Under the pieces are notes generated by a model, which worked only from the letters and a program-made list of their open reading frames with translations, had not been told where the DNA came from and made no database searches. The translations under genes and the position numbers were made by a program. Below, piece by piece: positions 9,576 to 20,946 of a stretch of DNA of 64,000 nucleotides (position 1 is its first letter; the number at the start of each line of letters is the position of its first letter). Origin of the DNA: Rhodobacter sp. (GTDB lineage: Bacteria > Pseudomonadota > Alphaproteobacteria > Rhodobacterales > Rhodobacteraceae); assembly GCA_013821825.1 (NCBI GenBank), contig PNJK01000010.1, positions 1 to 64,000 of the forward strand, written 5' to 3'.

Positions 9576-9658
9576 CACATGGCCGGACGACAACTAGAAA
9601 CTGGAACTGCTGCGAACCCTGATGAACGCAAGGGACGGCAGGACAAACGGGGGAAAGC

Positions 9659-10219
9659 ATGTCAGCACTGAACATCAAGAAGGGCGCGTCCAGCCATTCG
9701 GCCTATGACCTTCGTGACAGCCATTCGCAGGTTGAGGAGAGCCATACCCTCGCGGTGATCGTGGAGAACGAGCCCGGCGTCCTGGCGCGCGTCATTGGCC
9801 TTTTCTCCGGGCGCGGCTACAACATCGACAGCCTGACCGTCGCCGAGGTGGATCACACCGGCCACCGCAGCCGCATCACGGTCGTCACCCGGGGCACCCC
9901 CGCCGTGATCGACCAGATCGAGGCGCAGCTGCGTCGCATGGTCCCGGTGCATGACGTCCACGACCTGACCGCCGAAGGCCCCAGCGTCCAGCGCGAACTG
10001 GCGCTGCTGAAGGTCGCGGGCAAGGGCAGCGCCCGGGTCGAGGCGCTGCAACTGGCCGAGATCTTCCGCGCCAACGTGGTCGACAGCACGCTGGAAAGCT
10101 TCGTCTTCGAAATGACCGGAACCCCGGACAAGATCGACGCCTTCGCCGATCTGATGCGTCCGCTTGGCCTGTTGGAAATCGCCCGCACCGGCGTCGCCGC
10201 CCTGTCGCGCGGCGTGTGA
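9659..10219 (+). CDS. ilvN: Acetolactate synthase, small regulatory subunit
   Basis: At 186 residues it has the family's usual architecture. An N-terminal ACT domain (HTLAVIVENEPGVLARVIGLFSGRGYNIDSLTVAEVDHTGHRSRITV) binds valine for feedback inhibition. A C-terminal ALS_ss_C domain (ELALLKV...VDSTLESFVFEMTGTPDKIDAFADLMRPLG) activates IlvB. ATG is preceded by GGGGGAAAGC. It is separated from ilvB by the GT87-type gene, unlike the usual adjacent ilvBN. A short GGGCGC/GCGCCC hairpin at 10234-10249 may end the operon. Confidence 0.95.
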   Translation: MSALNIKKGASSHSAYDLRDSHSQVEESHTLAVIVENEPGVLARVIGLFSGRGYNIDSLTVAEVDHTGHRSRITVVTRGTPAVIDQIEAQLRRMVPVHDVHDLTAEGPSVQRELALLKVAGKGSARVEALQLAEIFRANVVDSTLESFVFEMTGTPDKIDAFADLMRPLGLLEIARTGVAALSRGV

Positions 10220-10233
10220 TCGCGCCTTCAGTC

Positions 10234-10249
10234 GGGCGCCAAAGCGCCC
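10234..10249. terminator. Short GC hairpin after ilvN
   Basis: GGGCGC-CAAA-GCGCCC forms a tight stem with a 4-nt loop 15 nt after the ilvN stop and 6 nt before the 3' end of the hydratase pseudogene. It has no T run on either strand, so its terminator activity is uncertain. Confidence 0.4.
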
Positions 10250-10254
10250 GGCCC

Positions 10255-10484
10255 CTAGCGCCCGGTGAACCGGGGCTTGCGCTTTTCCAGAAAGGTCTTC
10301 ACGCCTTCACGGAAATCGCCGCTGGCCCCGCAGACCCCCTGCAACCAGGCCTCTTGCGCCAGTTGCGTCTCCAGGTCCTGATCGAAAGCGCCACCCGGTT
10401 CAGCGCGTTCATCACCTCTGGCCGGTTCAGCGTGATCGTCGTCACGCCCGCATCCTCGGCCACCGAGATCCATGTCCCACCCAT
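10255..10484 (-). pseudogene. Enoyl-CoA hydratase/isomerase, internally deleted and frameshifted
   Basis: The 5' end is intact: an AGGAGGA ribosome site, ATG at 10484, then MGGTWISVAEDAGVTTITLNRPEVMNALN, the typical crotonase N-terminus. About 30 codons later the frame breaks. In the other frame the C-terminal helix of the same family resumes (DQDLETQLAQEAWLQG...FREGVKTFLEKRKPRFTGR) and ends at the normal stop. A complete enzyme has about 260 residues; roughly 180 are missing, including the oxyanion-hole and catalytic Glu segments. It cannot be functional. It lies downstream of ccmH on the same strand. Confidence 0.85.
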
Positions 10485-10550
10485 GCGCGTTCCTCCTGCT
10501 TTGGCCCAAGGTCAGCGGGCGACGCCGCGAAGCCAAAGCCAAACGCCGCG

Positions 10551-10991
10551 TCACTCGCTCAGGATTTCGCGCAGCCGCGCCTCTTCGGCGTCGCTCAGCT
10601 TTGCCTCGGGCTGGCGCCGCCGCCGCTGCGCGGCGACGGCCACGCCGATCCCGGCCAGCAGCAACACCGGCCCGGCCAGCCACAGGATCAGGGTCGAGCC
10701 TTCGGGCCGCGGGTTGAACAGCACGAACTCGCCGAAGCGGTCGACGATGTAATCCACCACCTCGCTGTCGCTGTCGCCCGCCACCAGCCGCTCGCGGATG
10801 AGGAGCCGCAGGTTGCGGCTGATCGGCGCATTGGAATCGTCGATGGACTCGCCCTTGCAAACCGGACAGCGGATCTCGCGGCTGATCTCGCGGGCGCGGG
10901 CTTCCAGCACCGGATCGGCCAGCATCTCATCAGGTAGCACCGCAAGCGCCGGACTGGCCGCCAACATCAGGACAAGAAGAAGAATCCTCAT
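10551..10991 (-). CDS. ccmH: Cytochrome c maturation protein CcmH
   Basis: The 146-residue protein has a signal peptide (MRILLLVLMLAASPALA) and a periplasmic three-helix domain carrying the redox pair C42-P-V-C45 (RCPVCKGESIDDSNA; the usual form is LVCxxC). A C-terminal transmembrane helix at about 100-122 and a basic cytosolic tail follow. It keeps apocytochrome c thiols reduced for haem ligation together with CcmF. ATG overlaps the ccmF stop (ATGA), so the two are translated as a coupled pair. The short length indicates the CcmH/CycL form without the TPR domain, which must be encoded elsewhere as CcmI. Confidence 0.94.
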   Translation of the reverse strand: MRILLLVLMLAASPALAVLPDEMLADPVLEARAREISREIRCPVCKGESIDDSNAPISRNLRLLIRERLVAGDSDSEVVDYIVDRFGEFVLFNPRPEGSTLILWLAGPVLLLAGIGVAVAAQRRRRQPEAKLSDAEEARLREILSE

Positions 10992-12958
10992 TCCGCAGGC
11001 ACCCCAACCATGGATTTTTGCGCCCCCGCCGCCACGCGGTAGCGCCGGTCGCTCAGGCTCAATCCACCCCCGAGGGCCATCAGCAGCAAACCACCCCAGA
11101 GCCAGTTGGCAAAGGGCTCGATGTAACTGCGCACCGCCCAGCCGCCCGATTGCTGCCGGTCGCCCAGCACCAGATAGACATCGCGCAGAAAGCCGTAGTA
11201 GATCGCCGCCTCGGTCGTGGGCATCCCTGCCACCGGATAGATCCGTTTTTCGGGGAAAAGCACGCTGACCAGCGCGCCGTTTCGTGTCACGGTCATCTGC
11301 GCCATGGTGGACCGGTAATTCGGCCCGTCGACCTCGTCCACCGTGTCGAGCCGCACTTCAAAGCCGCCAAGCGGGAAGGTCTCGCCCAGTTGCACCACGC
11401 GGATATCCTCGATCTTCCAGGCTGTCATCGCCGAGACCGCGAAGATCGTGATCCCAAGCCCGCCATGCGCCGCCGCCTTGCCCCAATCGGCCCGGGGCAA
11501 CCGGAAAAGGCGCCCGGCGCGCGCGCCAAACCCCTCGCGCCCGGTCCGTGCCCAGATGTCGGTCAACGCGCCAAAGACCACCCAGGCCCCCAGCGCCAGA
11601 CCGAGGGGACCAAGCGCCGTCTGACCGGTCTGCATCGCGAACCCCAGCGCGCCCAGGGACAGCGACAGGATCAGCGCCGGCACCAGCGCCCGGAACGACC
11701 GCCCCAGATTGCCCCGCTTCCAGGCCAGCATGGCCCCCGGCGGCAGGATCATCGCAAGCACGACGACAAATGGTGTAAAAGCAGCGTTGAAGAACGGCGC
11801 GCCCACACTGAGACTGCGATCCAGCAACAGTTCCGCGATCAACGGCCAGATTGTCCCGATGAACACGACAAAGGCCGAGACGGCCAGAAGAACATTGTTC
11901 GCCACCAGCGCGCTTTCGCGGCTGGCCAGCGCGAAGACCCCCTTCGCCTCCATCGTGCCGGCCCGCAAGGCAAACAGCACCAGCGCCCCGCCGGTGAACA
12001 CCCCAAGGATCATCAGGATGAAGACGCCCCGCTCGGGGTCGTTGGCAAAGGCATGCACCGAGGTGATCACCCCCGAGCGCACGATGAAAGTGCCGATCAT
12101 GCTGAACCCGAAGGCAATGATCGACAGAAGGATCGTCCAAGCCTTCAGGCTTTCGCGTTTTTCCACGACGACGGCCGAATGCAGCAAGGCGACCGCCAGA
12201 AGCCAGGGCATGAAGCTGGAGTTTTCGACCGGGTCCCAGAACCAGAAGCCACCCCAGCCCAACTCGTAATACGCCCACCAGGACCCCAGCCCGATGCCGA
12301 TGGTCAGGAAGATCCAGGCGGCAAGGGTCCAGGGCCGGACCCAGCGGCCCCATGCGGCATCGACCCGGCCCTCCATCAGCGCGGCCACGGCAAAGCTGTA
12401 GGCTACGCTCAGCCCGACATAGCCAAGATAGAGGAACGGCGGATGAAACGCCAAACCGGGGTCCTGCAACAAGGGGTTCAGGTCCCGCCCGTCCAGGGGC
12501 GGGGTCGCCAGCCGCCAGAACGGGTTCGAGGTGAGCAAAAGGAACAGCATGAACGCTACCCCGATCATCCCCTGCACGGCCAGCGCCCGCGCCCGCAGGC
12601 TGGCCGGCAGGTTGCCCCCGAAGACCGCCACCGCCGCCCCGTAAAGCGCCAGAATCAGCACCCACAGCAGCAACGACCCCTCATGGTTCCCCCAGACGCC
12701 CGTGATCTTGTAAAGCAGCGGCTTGGCGGTATGCGAGTTCGCAACCACCACCGCCAGCGAGAAATCCGAGGCGACGAAGGCCCAGGTCAGCACCCCGAAC
12801 GACGTGGCCACCAGCGCCAGCTGGACCAGCGCCGCAGGCCCAGCCAGCGCCATCAGCCGCGCATCCCGGCGATGCGCGCCCCACAGCGGCAGGGTCGCCT
12901 GGACCATGGCCACCATCAACGCCAGAATCAGCGCGAAATGCCCAAGTTCGATGATCAT
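10988..12958 (-). CDS. ccmF: Cytochrome c-type biogenesis protein CcmF (haem lyase subunit)
   Basis: This 656-residue, about 15-helix inner-membrane protein carries the WWD haem-handling motif near GLGSWWAYYELGWGGFWFWDPVENSSFMPWL and the early signature ITGVWGNHEGSLLLWVL. A large periplasmic domain precedes the last helix. With CcmH it attaches haem covalently to apocytochromes c on the periplasmic side. The start is ATG 12958 (MIIELGHFAL), preceded by AGGGAG; a longer upstream frame lacks similarity. It heads the operon ccmF-ccmH-(hydratase remnant) and is divergent from arginase across 176 nt. Confidence 0.95.
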   Translation of the reverse strand: MIIELGHFALILALMVAMVQATLPLWGAHRRDARLMALAGPAALVQLALVATSFGVLTWAFVASDFSLAVVVANSHTAKPLLYKITGVWGNHEGSLLLWVLILALYGAAVAVFGGNLPASLRARALAVQGMIGVAFMLFLLLTSNPFWRLATPPLDGRDLNPLLQDPGLAFHPPFLYLGYVGLSVAYSFAVAALMEGRVDAAWGRWVRPWTLAAWIFLTIGIGLGSWWAYYELGWGGFWFWDPVENSSFMPWLLAVALLHSAVVVEKRESLKAWTILLSIIAFGFSMIGTFIVRSGVITSVHAFANDPERGVFILMILGVFTGGALVLFALRAGTMEAKGVFALASRESALVANNVLLAVSAFVVFIGTIWPLIAELLLDRSLSVGAPFFNAAFTPFVVVLAMILPPGAMLAWKRGNLGRSFRALVPALILSLSLGALGFAMQTGQTALGPLGLALGAWVVFGALTDIWARTGREGFGARAGRLFRLPRADWGKAAAHGGLGITIFAVSAMTAWKIEDIRVVQLGETFPLGGFEVRLDTVDEVDGPNYRSTMAQMTVTRNGALVSVLFPEKRIYPVAGMPTTEAAIYYGFLRDVYLVLGDRQQSGGWAVRSYIEPFANWLWGGLLLMALGGGLSLSDRRYRVAAGAQKSMVGVPAE

Positions 12959-13134
12959 GGCCAACTCCCTGTTTCGTTTCATGATAGGCTTCCCGGCCCC
13001 CAGAAGAAAGTCCCTGCGCCCTTCCGCCGCGCCTGTGGTCATTTTGCCGGCTCTGCCTGCCCGGAACCGGCCTTTTGTGCGTTGCCAGCCGCGTGTTTCG
13101 CCCGCTACACCCGCACAAAGCCAGCGAGGACCCC

Positions 13135-14058
13135 ATGCCCAAGACCATCCTGATCGGCGCGCCCATCGACAGCGGACAGAAGCGCCCCGGCTGTCTGATG
13201 GGCCCGGCCGCCTACCGCGTAGCCGGACTGGCCCGCGAAATCGCCTCGGAAGGCCACGGGGTCGAGGATTGGGGCGATGTGACCCTGCCGCCATTGCAAG
13301 AGGTCGCCTGCCCTAACCCGTCCGTGCATTCGCTGGCCGAAACGCTGGGCTGGACCAAGATCCTGATGAACCGGGTCGACGATGCGCTGTCCGAGGGCGG
13401 CTTTCCCATCATCATGGGCGGCGACCATTCGCTGGCTCTGGGCTCCGTCGCAGGGGCCGCGGCCTTTGCCGAGCGGCAGGACCGGCCGCTGTTTCTCCTT
13501 TGGCTTGACGCGCATTCCGATTTCCACACGCCGATGACCACCACCACGGGCAACCTGCACGGCACGCCCCTGGCCTATATCGCCGGTCGCGACGGCTTTG
13601 ATGCCTTCCCGCCCTTCCCCGTCCCGGTCCCCGCCGCGCGGATCTGCATGTTCGGCATCCGCTCGGTCGATCCCGCCGAAAAGGCGGCGATGCTTCAGCA
13701 TGACATTCAGGTCAACGACATGCGGGTCATCGACGAACACGGTATCGTCGCTCCCCTGCGCGCCTTCCTGACCAAGTGCCGCAGCGAAGACGGCATGCTC
13801 CACGTCAGCCTTGACGTCGACTTCCTCGACCCCTCCATCGCCCCCGCCGTCGGCACCACCGTCCCCGGCGGCACCACCTTCCGCGAGGCGCATCTGGTGA
13901 TGGAACTTCTGCACGAATCCGGCCTTGTCACCTCGCTTGACCTCGTCGAACTGAACCCCTTCCTCGACGACCGCGGCATGACCGCGCGGTTGATGGTCGA
14001 TCTGGTGGGCTCGCTCATGGGCAAGAAGGTCTTCGACCGCCCGACACGGTCGAAATAG
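13135..14058 (+). CDS. rocF: Arginase
   Basis: The 307-residue ureohydrolase hydrolyses arginine to ornithine and urea in the cytoplasm. All Mn-binding motifs are present: GGDHSLALGS, LDAHSDFHTP (with the His/Asp ligands) and SLDVDFLDPSIAPAVGT. The N-terminal substrate loop is typical (GAPIDSGQKRPGCLMGPAAYR). ATG 13135 is preceded by GAGGACCC; an upstream extension is not conserved-looking. It leads a three-gene arginine catabolic set with the CtlX-like hydrolase (11 nt downstream) and ornithine cyclodeaminase, giving a route from arginine to proline and ammonia. Confidence 0.95.
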   Translation: MPKTILIGAPIDSGQKRPGCLMGPAAYRVAGLAREIASEGHGVEDWGDVTLPPLQEVACPNPSVHSLAETLGWTKILMNRVDDALSEGGFPIIMGGDHSLALGSVAGAAAFAERQDRPLFLLWLDAHSDFHTPMTTTTGNLHGTPLAYIAGRDGFDAFPPFPVPVPAARICMFGIRSVDPAEKAAMLQHDIQVNDMRVIDEHGIVAPLRAFLTKCRSEDGMLHVSLDVDFLDPSIAPAVGTTVPGGTTFREAHLVMELLHESGLVTSLDLVELNPFLDDRGMTARLMVDLVGSLMGKKVFDRPTRSK

Positions 14059-14069
14059 CCCGAAAGCAA

Positions 14070-15002
14070 ATGATGCGCCGCAACCTCCTGCAAGCCCCCG
14101 AAGCGGTGGTGATGATCCGCCCGCACGGCTTTCACTCCAACCCAGAAACCGCCGCCGACAACGCCTTTCAGCGGCTGGACACCAGCCCCGACACGGCCAC
14201 CCGCGCCCGCGACGAATTCGACACCGCCGTCGCAACGCTGCGCGACCGTGGCCTCACCGTGCATGTCTTCGACGATGACGGCAGCAGCAGCACGCCCGAT
14301 TCCGTATTCCCGAACAACTGGTTTTCCACCCATATCGGCGGCCATGTCGCGATCTACCCGATGCACGCCCCGAATCGCCGCCGGGAACGCCGCGCCGATG
14401 TGATCGAGCTCTTGAAATCCCGCTACCGGGTGCAGGACGTGATCGACTATTCAGGTCTGGAGCAAGATGGCCTCGCGCTCGAAGGCACCGGGGCCATGGT
14501 CCTCGATCACGTCGGCCGCATCGCCTACACCGTCCGCTCAAACCGCGCCGATCCGGTGGCGCTTGAACGGTTCTGCACCCATTTCGGCTATGAACCCATG
14601 GTGTTCGATGCCCATGACGAACAGGGCCGCGAGATCTATCACACCAACGTGCTGATGTGCGTCGGCACCGAAATGGCAATGGTCGGCCTCTCCAGCGTCG
14701 TCAACCCTGCGCGCCGGGCCGAGATCGCCCAGCGTCTGGCTGAGGGCGGGCGCGAAGTGATCAACCTGTCACACCGCGAGATTGCCGGCTTTGCCGGCAA
14801 TGCCATCGAACTTTCCGGCGCGGACGGCCGCTTCCTTGCCCTGTCGCGCACCGCCTTTGAAAGCCTGTCGCCCCAAAACCGGACCCGTCTGTCCGCCCAC
14901 CTGCCCCTGGTGCCGCTCCAGGTGCCAACGATCGAGCTCGCCGGCGGCTCCGTCCGCTGCATGATCGCCGGCATCCACCTGACGCCGCGCCCACAGTCCT
15001 GA
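14070..15002 (+). CDS. ctlX: CtlX/DDAH-type amidinotransferase-fold hydrolase (citrulline or methylarginine)
   Basis: The 310-residue protein belongs to the guanidino-modifying (arginine deiminase/DDAH) superfamily. The N-terminus reads VVMIRPHGFHSNPETAADNAFQ, then the substrate segment PDSVFPNNWFSTH, the Glu-containing LEGTGAMVLDH, the catalytic His region EIYHTNVLMCVG, and the nucleophilic Cys near the end (GGSVRCMIAGIHL). This layout fits the CtlX group, linked in other bacteria to citrulline hydrolysis to ornithine. Its position between arginase and ornithine cyclodeaminase supports feeding citrulline or methylated arginine into ornithine. The exact substrate is inferred. ATGATG gives two possible starts. 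Confidence 0.82.
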   Translation: MMRRNLLQAPEAVVMIRPHGFHSNPETAADNAFQRLDTSPDTATRARDEFDTAVATLRDRGLTVHVFDDDGSSSTPDSVFPNNWFSTHIGGHVAIYPMHAPNRRRERRADVIELLKSRYRVQDVIDYSGLEQDGLALEGTGAMVLDHVGRIAYTVRSNRADPVALERFCTHFGYEPMVFDAHDEQGREIYHTNVLMCVGTEMAMVGLSSVVNPARRAEIAQRLAEGGREVINLSHREIAGFAGNAIELSGADGRFLALSRTAFESLSPQNRTRLSAHLPLVPLQVPTIELAGGSVRCMIAGIHLTPRPQS

Positions 15003-15020
15003 ACCAAAAAAGGAAAACCG

Positions 15021-16067
15021 ATGACTGCCCCGTCCCGCCAGGCCTTCGTGCCCTTCGTCTCGGTCGACAACATGATGCAGCTGGTGCTGCGTATCGGCAT
15101 CGAGCAGGTGATGATCGACCTCGCGGCCGAGATCGAGGCCGATTTCCTCCGCTGGCCCGATTTCGACAAGACCCCGCGCGTGGCCAGTCATTCCAGTGTC
15201 GGCGTGATCGAACTCATGCCCACGTCGGATGGTGAGACCTACGGGTTCAAATACGTGAACGGCCACCCGGAAAACATGAAGCAGGGCCGGCAAACCGTTA
15301 CCGCCTTTGGGCTTTTGGCCGATGTCGCCACAGGCTATCCGCTGCTGCTGAGTGAAATGACCATCCTCACCGCACTTCGCACCGCTGCAACCAGTGCCAT
15401 GGCCGCGAAATGGCTGGCCCCCGAAGGCTCGACAACCATGGCGCTGATCGGCAATGGCGCGCAGGCCGAGTTCCAGGCCCTCGCCTTCAAGGCGATCTGC
15501 GGATTGACCGAGGTCAGGCTTTACGACATCGACCCCGCCGCCACGGCGAAATGCGTGAAGAACCTTGCCGGGCGCGGCCTGACCGTGACCCCGTGCCGCA
15601 CGGCAGAAGAGGCGATCCTGGGCGCCCAGATCATCACCACTGTCACCGCCGACAAGCAGTATGCCACCATCCTGACCGACAACATGGTCGGCAATGGCGT
15701 CCACATCAACGGCGTTGGCGGCGACTGCCCGGGAAAGACCGAACTGCACCGCGATATCCTGCTCCGCTCGTCGATTTTCGTCGAATACCCGCCCCAGACC
15801 CGCATCGAAGGCGAGATTCAGCAGCTTGCCCCGGATCATCCGGTGACCGAGCTTTGGCAGGTCATGGCGGGACAGGCAGCGGGCCGAACCAGCGCCGGTC
15901 AGGTCACGCTCTTCGATTCTGTCGGTTTCGCGATCGAGGATTTCTCGGCGCTGCGCTACGTGCATCGGAAACTGCCGGAATCCGGTCTTTGCACCCTTCT
16001 CGACATGATCGCGGACCCCGACGATCCGCGCGACCTTTTCGGCATGATCCTGCGCGCCGCCCGTTAG
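15021..16067 (+). CDS. ocd: Ornithine cyclodeaminase
   Basis: The 348-residue enzyme of the OCD/mu-crystallin family converts ornithine to proline and ammonia using bound NAD+. Visible are the substrate region (GVIELMPTSDGETYGFKYVNGHP), the conserved Thr/Arg stretch ALRTAATSAMAAKWLAP, the Rossmann motif LIGNGAQAEFQALAF, and the catalytic Asp region GVGGDCPGKTEL. ATG follows AAAAAAGGAAAACC. It is the last gene of the arginase cluster. Its stop overlaps that of the convergent usg gene by 2-3 nt, with no room for a terminator between them. Confidence 0.94.
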   Translation: MTAPSRQAFVPFVSVDNMMQLVLRIGIEQVMIDLAAEIEADFLRWPDFDKTPRVASHSSVGVIELMPTSDGETYGFKYVNGHPENMKQGRQTVTAFGLLADVATGYPLLLSEMTILTALRTAATSAMAAKWLAPEGSTTMALIGNGAQAEFQALAFKAICGLTEVRLYDIDPAATAKCVKNLAGRGLTVTPCRTAEEAILGAQIITTVTADKQYATILTDNMVGNGVHINGVGGDCPGKTELHRDILLRSSIFVEYPPQTRIEGEIQQLAPDHPVTELWQVMAGQAAGRTSAGQVTLFDSVGFAIEDFSALRYVHRKLPESGLCTLLDMIADPDDPRDLFGMILRAAR

Positions 16068-16333
16068 TGCAACCGGAACTCACCCACCACATTGCGCCAT
16101 TCCCCCGGCGCAATCAGCCTGCGATGGGTGAAGCGCACCGAATGCAGCGGGCCTTCGATATTGCCCTGCCAGAATTCGATGAAACGGAAAAGTTCGGGGT
16201 AATCCGGGGCAAGATCATATTCCTGCCAGATGAAGCTGTTGAGAACATTGCGATAATCCGGCATGCGATAGTAAAGCTCGGCCGTCGTCAGGCCATAGCC
16301 CTTCAGCATCCTTTCCGTCTCGTTTCCGGCCAT
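16064..16333 (-). CDS. usg: Usg family protein
   Basis: The 89-residue protein matches the small Usg family of alphaproteobacteria: YGLTTAELYYRMPDYRNVLNSFIWQEYDLAPDYPELFRFIEFW, then the His-rich HSVRFTHRRL and a C-terminal GEWRNVVGEFRLH. It has no signal peptide or membrane helix. The name comes from an old link to tryptophan genes; the biochemical role is not established. The start ATG 16333 is followed by a perfect family N-terminus. It is convergent with ocd and divergent from gyrA. Confidence 0.88.
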   Translation of the reverse strand: MAGNETERMLKGYGLTTAELYYRMPDYRNVLNSFIWQEYDLAPDYPELFRFIEFWQGNIEGPLHSVRFTHRRLIAPGEWRNVVGEFRLH

Positions 16334-16524
16334 CCGAAGACTCCTTTTCTAAGGTGCCTTCCCCAATAATGCCTATTTCGATTTAATTTTCCATGAAAAC
16401 AGTGTGTTGTCACTCGTCTGTGACGGCTGCCAACCAGTGACCGCCCGCCATTGCACCCCATAGCTTGAATGGTGTATCCTTTGAACGGCTAAATCTTGAG
16501 ACCGTAGAAAAGGCGCAAGGCATC

Positions 16525-19228
<2,704 letters not shown>

Positions 19229-19242
<14 letters not shown>

Positions 19243-19543
19243 ATCCCGCCTCGCAGCCCTCGCGGCTGCGGGCGAAACCAGCAGCTACGGTGACCTCGCC
19301 CGCGCACTGGGCCTGCGCATGGCCGACCTGACGGCCCAGCTTGAAACCCTGATGGAGGCGGACGCCCGCGAAGCCCGCCCCTTCCGCGCCGCCCTTCTTC
19401 GCCAGCGCCTATCACCCGACCAGCTCCCCGCCCCCGGTTTTTTCCTGAAAGCCGCCGAACTTGGTCGCCCGGCACAAGACCCCGCCGCCTTCATCCAAGC
19501 CGAACGCCAAGCCCTTCTTCTGTTCCCAAATATCCCGGGGTGA
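19229..19543 (+). CDS. Conserved hypothetical protein overlapping gyrA
   Basis: A 104-residue frame overlaps the gyrA end by 14 nt, so it is probably translationally coupled. The N-terminal half ([43 protein letters not shown]) looks like a small helix-turn-helix or winged-helix module in which [20 protein letters not shown] would be the HTH. The C-terminal half is Pro/Ala-rich ([15 protein letters not shown]...[10 protein letters not shown]). There is no signal or membrane segment. I recognise no named family. Codon usage and coupling argue that it is real. It could be a nucleic-acid-binding accessory protein, but this is a guess. Confidence 0.7.
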
Positions 19544-19580
19544 ATTGGCCGCTCACGGCCAAGAGGGGCAGCGCCCCTCC
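19528..19580 (-). repeat. Rhodobacterales-type intergenic repeat, copy 1
   Basis: The plus strand reads AAATATCCCGGGG, then hairpin TTGGCC/GGCCAA (19545-19562), then hairpin GAGGGGC-AGC-GCCCCTC (19563-19579). In reverse complement this is hairpin-hairpin-CCCCGGGATATTT, the same architecture as the copy at 54376-54440. It overlaps the end of the small gene after gyrA and lies just before trmFO. Confidence 0.6.
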
Positions 19581-19617
19581 CTTGCAACACCAGACCCGCA
19601 AGGCTACATCGGCCCGC

Positions 19618-20946
19618 ATGGATACGCTTCACATCATCGGCGGCGGCATGGCGGGCTCCGAGGCTGCCTGGGCCGCTGCAAACGCGGGCATTCCCGTGGT
19701 CATCCACGAAATGCGCCCCAAGGTCGGCACCTTCGCCCACCGCACCGGCGATTTCGCCGAGATGGTCTGCTCGAACTCCTTCCGCTCGGACGACCACGAA
19801 CAGAATGCCGTCGGCCTGCTGCACTGGGAAATGCGCACAGCTGGCGGGTTGGTGATGGAGATGGCCGAGAAATACCGGCTTCCCGCTGGCGGCGCGCTGG
19901 CTGTCGACCGCGATCCCTTTGCCGCGGCCGTCACCGAAAAACTGAAATCCCATCCGATGATTTCCACGTCTTATGCGGAAGTTACAGACCTTCCCTCAAC
20001 CGGACACTGGGTCATCGCCACCGGCCCGCTGACCAGCCCTTCCCTTGCCGAAAGCATCCGCAAAGCCACCGGAGCCGAGGCTCTGGCCTTTTTCGACGCC
20101 ATCGCCCCCATCGTCTATGCCGACAGCATCGACATGGACATCGCCTGGCTTCAGTCACGCTATGACAAGGGCGAGACGCTGGAAGAGCAGACCGCCTACA
20201 TCAACTGCCCGATGACCAGGGACGAATACGAAGCGTTCATCGACGCGCTTCTGACGGCCGACAAGACCGAGTTCCACGAAGGTGAAACCGCCGGTTACTT
20301 CGACGGCTGCCTGCCCATCGAGGTCATGGCCGAGCGTGGCCGCGAAACCCTGCGCCACGGCCCGATGAAGCCGGTGGGGCTGACCAACGCCCACAAACCG
20401 GATCAGAAGGCCCATGCCGTGGTGCAACTGCGCCGCGACAACAAGCTTGGCACGCTTTACAATATCGTCGGCTTCCAGACCAAGATGAAATACGGCGCGC
20501 AAACCTCTGTTTTCAAGATGATTCCGGGATTGCAGGACGCCAGCTTTGCCCGTCTCGGCGGCATCCATCGCAACACGTTCATCAACTCGCCCACGCTGCT
20601 TGACGCACAGATGCGGCTGAAATCACAGCCGAACATCCGCTTTGCCGGCCAGATCACCGGCGTCGAGGGCTATGTCGAAAGCGCGGCCATGGGCCTTTTG
20701 GCAGGCCGGATGGCAGCGGCCGAAATCAAGGGGCAGACCCTGCCGCCGCCGCCCCCCGAAACCGCCATGGGCGCGCTTGTGACCCACATCACCGGCGGGG
20801 CCGAGGCCAGGACCTTCCAGCCGATGAACGTGAACTTCGGCCTCTTTCCTCCGATCGACGCCAAGGGCGGACGCCGGGGTCGGGCTGTCCGCTACAAGGC
20901 CTACACCGACCGCGCCAAACTGGCTTTTGCCGAATGGCTTTCGTAA
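19618..20946 (+). CDS. trmFO: tRNA (uracil-54,C5)-methyltransferase, folate- and FAD-dependent
   Basis: At 442 residues this flavoprotein makes m5U54 (ribothymidine) in the tRNA T-loop using methylenetetrahydrofolate. It has the N-terminal dinucleotide fold [15 protein letters not shown] and the conserved [11 protein letters not shown] segment, whose Cys holds the FAD-iminium intermediate. Also present are [27 protein letters not shown] and the C-terminal [26 protein letters not shown] 19618 is chosen because the fold begins at once; an in-frame upstream extension covers a hairpin repeat. It is followed with a 13-nt overlap by gluQRS, so two tRNA-modification genes are coupled. Confidence 0.95.
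   Translation: MDTLHIIGGGMAGSEAAWAAANAGIPVVIHEMRPKVGTFAHRTGDFAEMVCSNSFRSDDHEQNAVGLLHWEMRTAGGLVMEMAEKYRLPAGGALAVDRDPFAAAVTEKLKSHPMISTSYAEVTDLPSTGHWVIATGPLTSPSLAESIRKATGAEALAFFDAIAPIVYADSIDMDIAWLQSRYDKGETLEEQTAYINCPMTRDEYEAFIDALLTADKTEFHEGETAGYFDGCLPIEVMAERGRETLRHGPMKPVGLTNAHKPDQKAHAVVQLRRDNKLGTLYNIVGFQTKMKYGAQTSVFKMIPGLQDASFARLGGIHRNTFINSPTLLDAQMRLKSQPNIRFAGQITGVEGYVESAAMGLLAGRMAAAEIKGQTLPPPPPETAMGALVTHITGGAEARTFQPMNVNFGLFPPIDAKGGRRGRAVRYKAYTDRAKLAFAEWLS

Noticed and set aside
5808-9593. A 1261-codon open frame on the minus strand
   Set aside because: It lies opposite the antiporter, ilvB and the GT87-type gene. Its translation is rich in His, Arg, Gln and Asp with no domain, as expected from the antisense of GC-rich coding DNA.
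11018-13153. A 711-codon open frame on the plus strand
   Set aside because: It is the exact antisense of ccmF, with a biased composition and no motifs.
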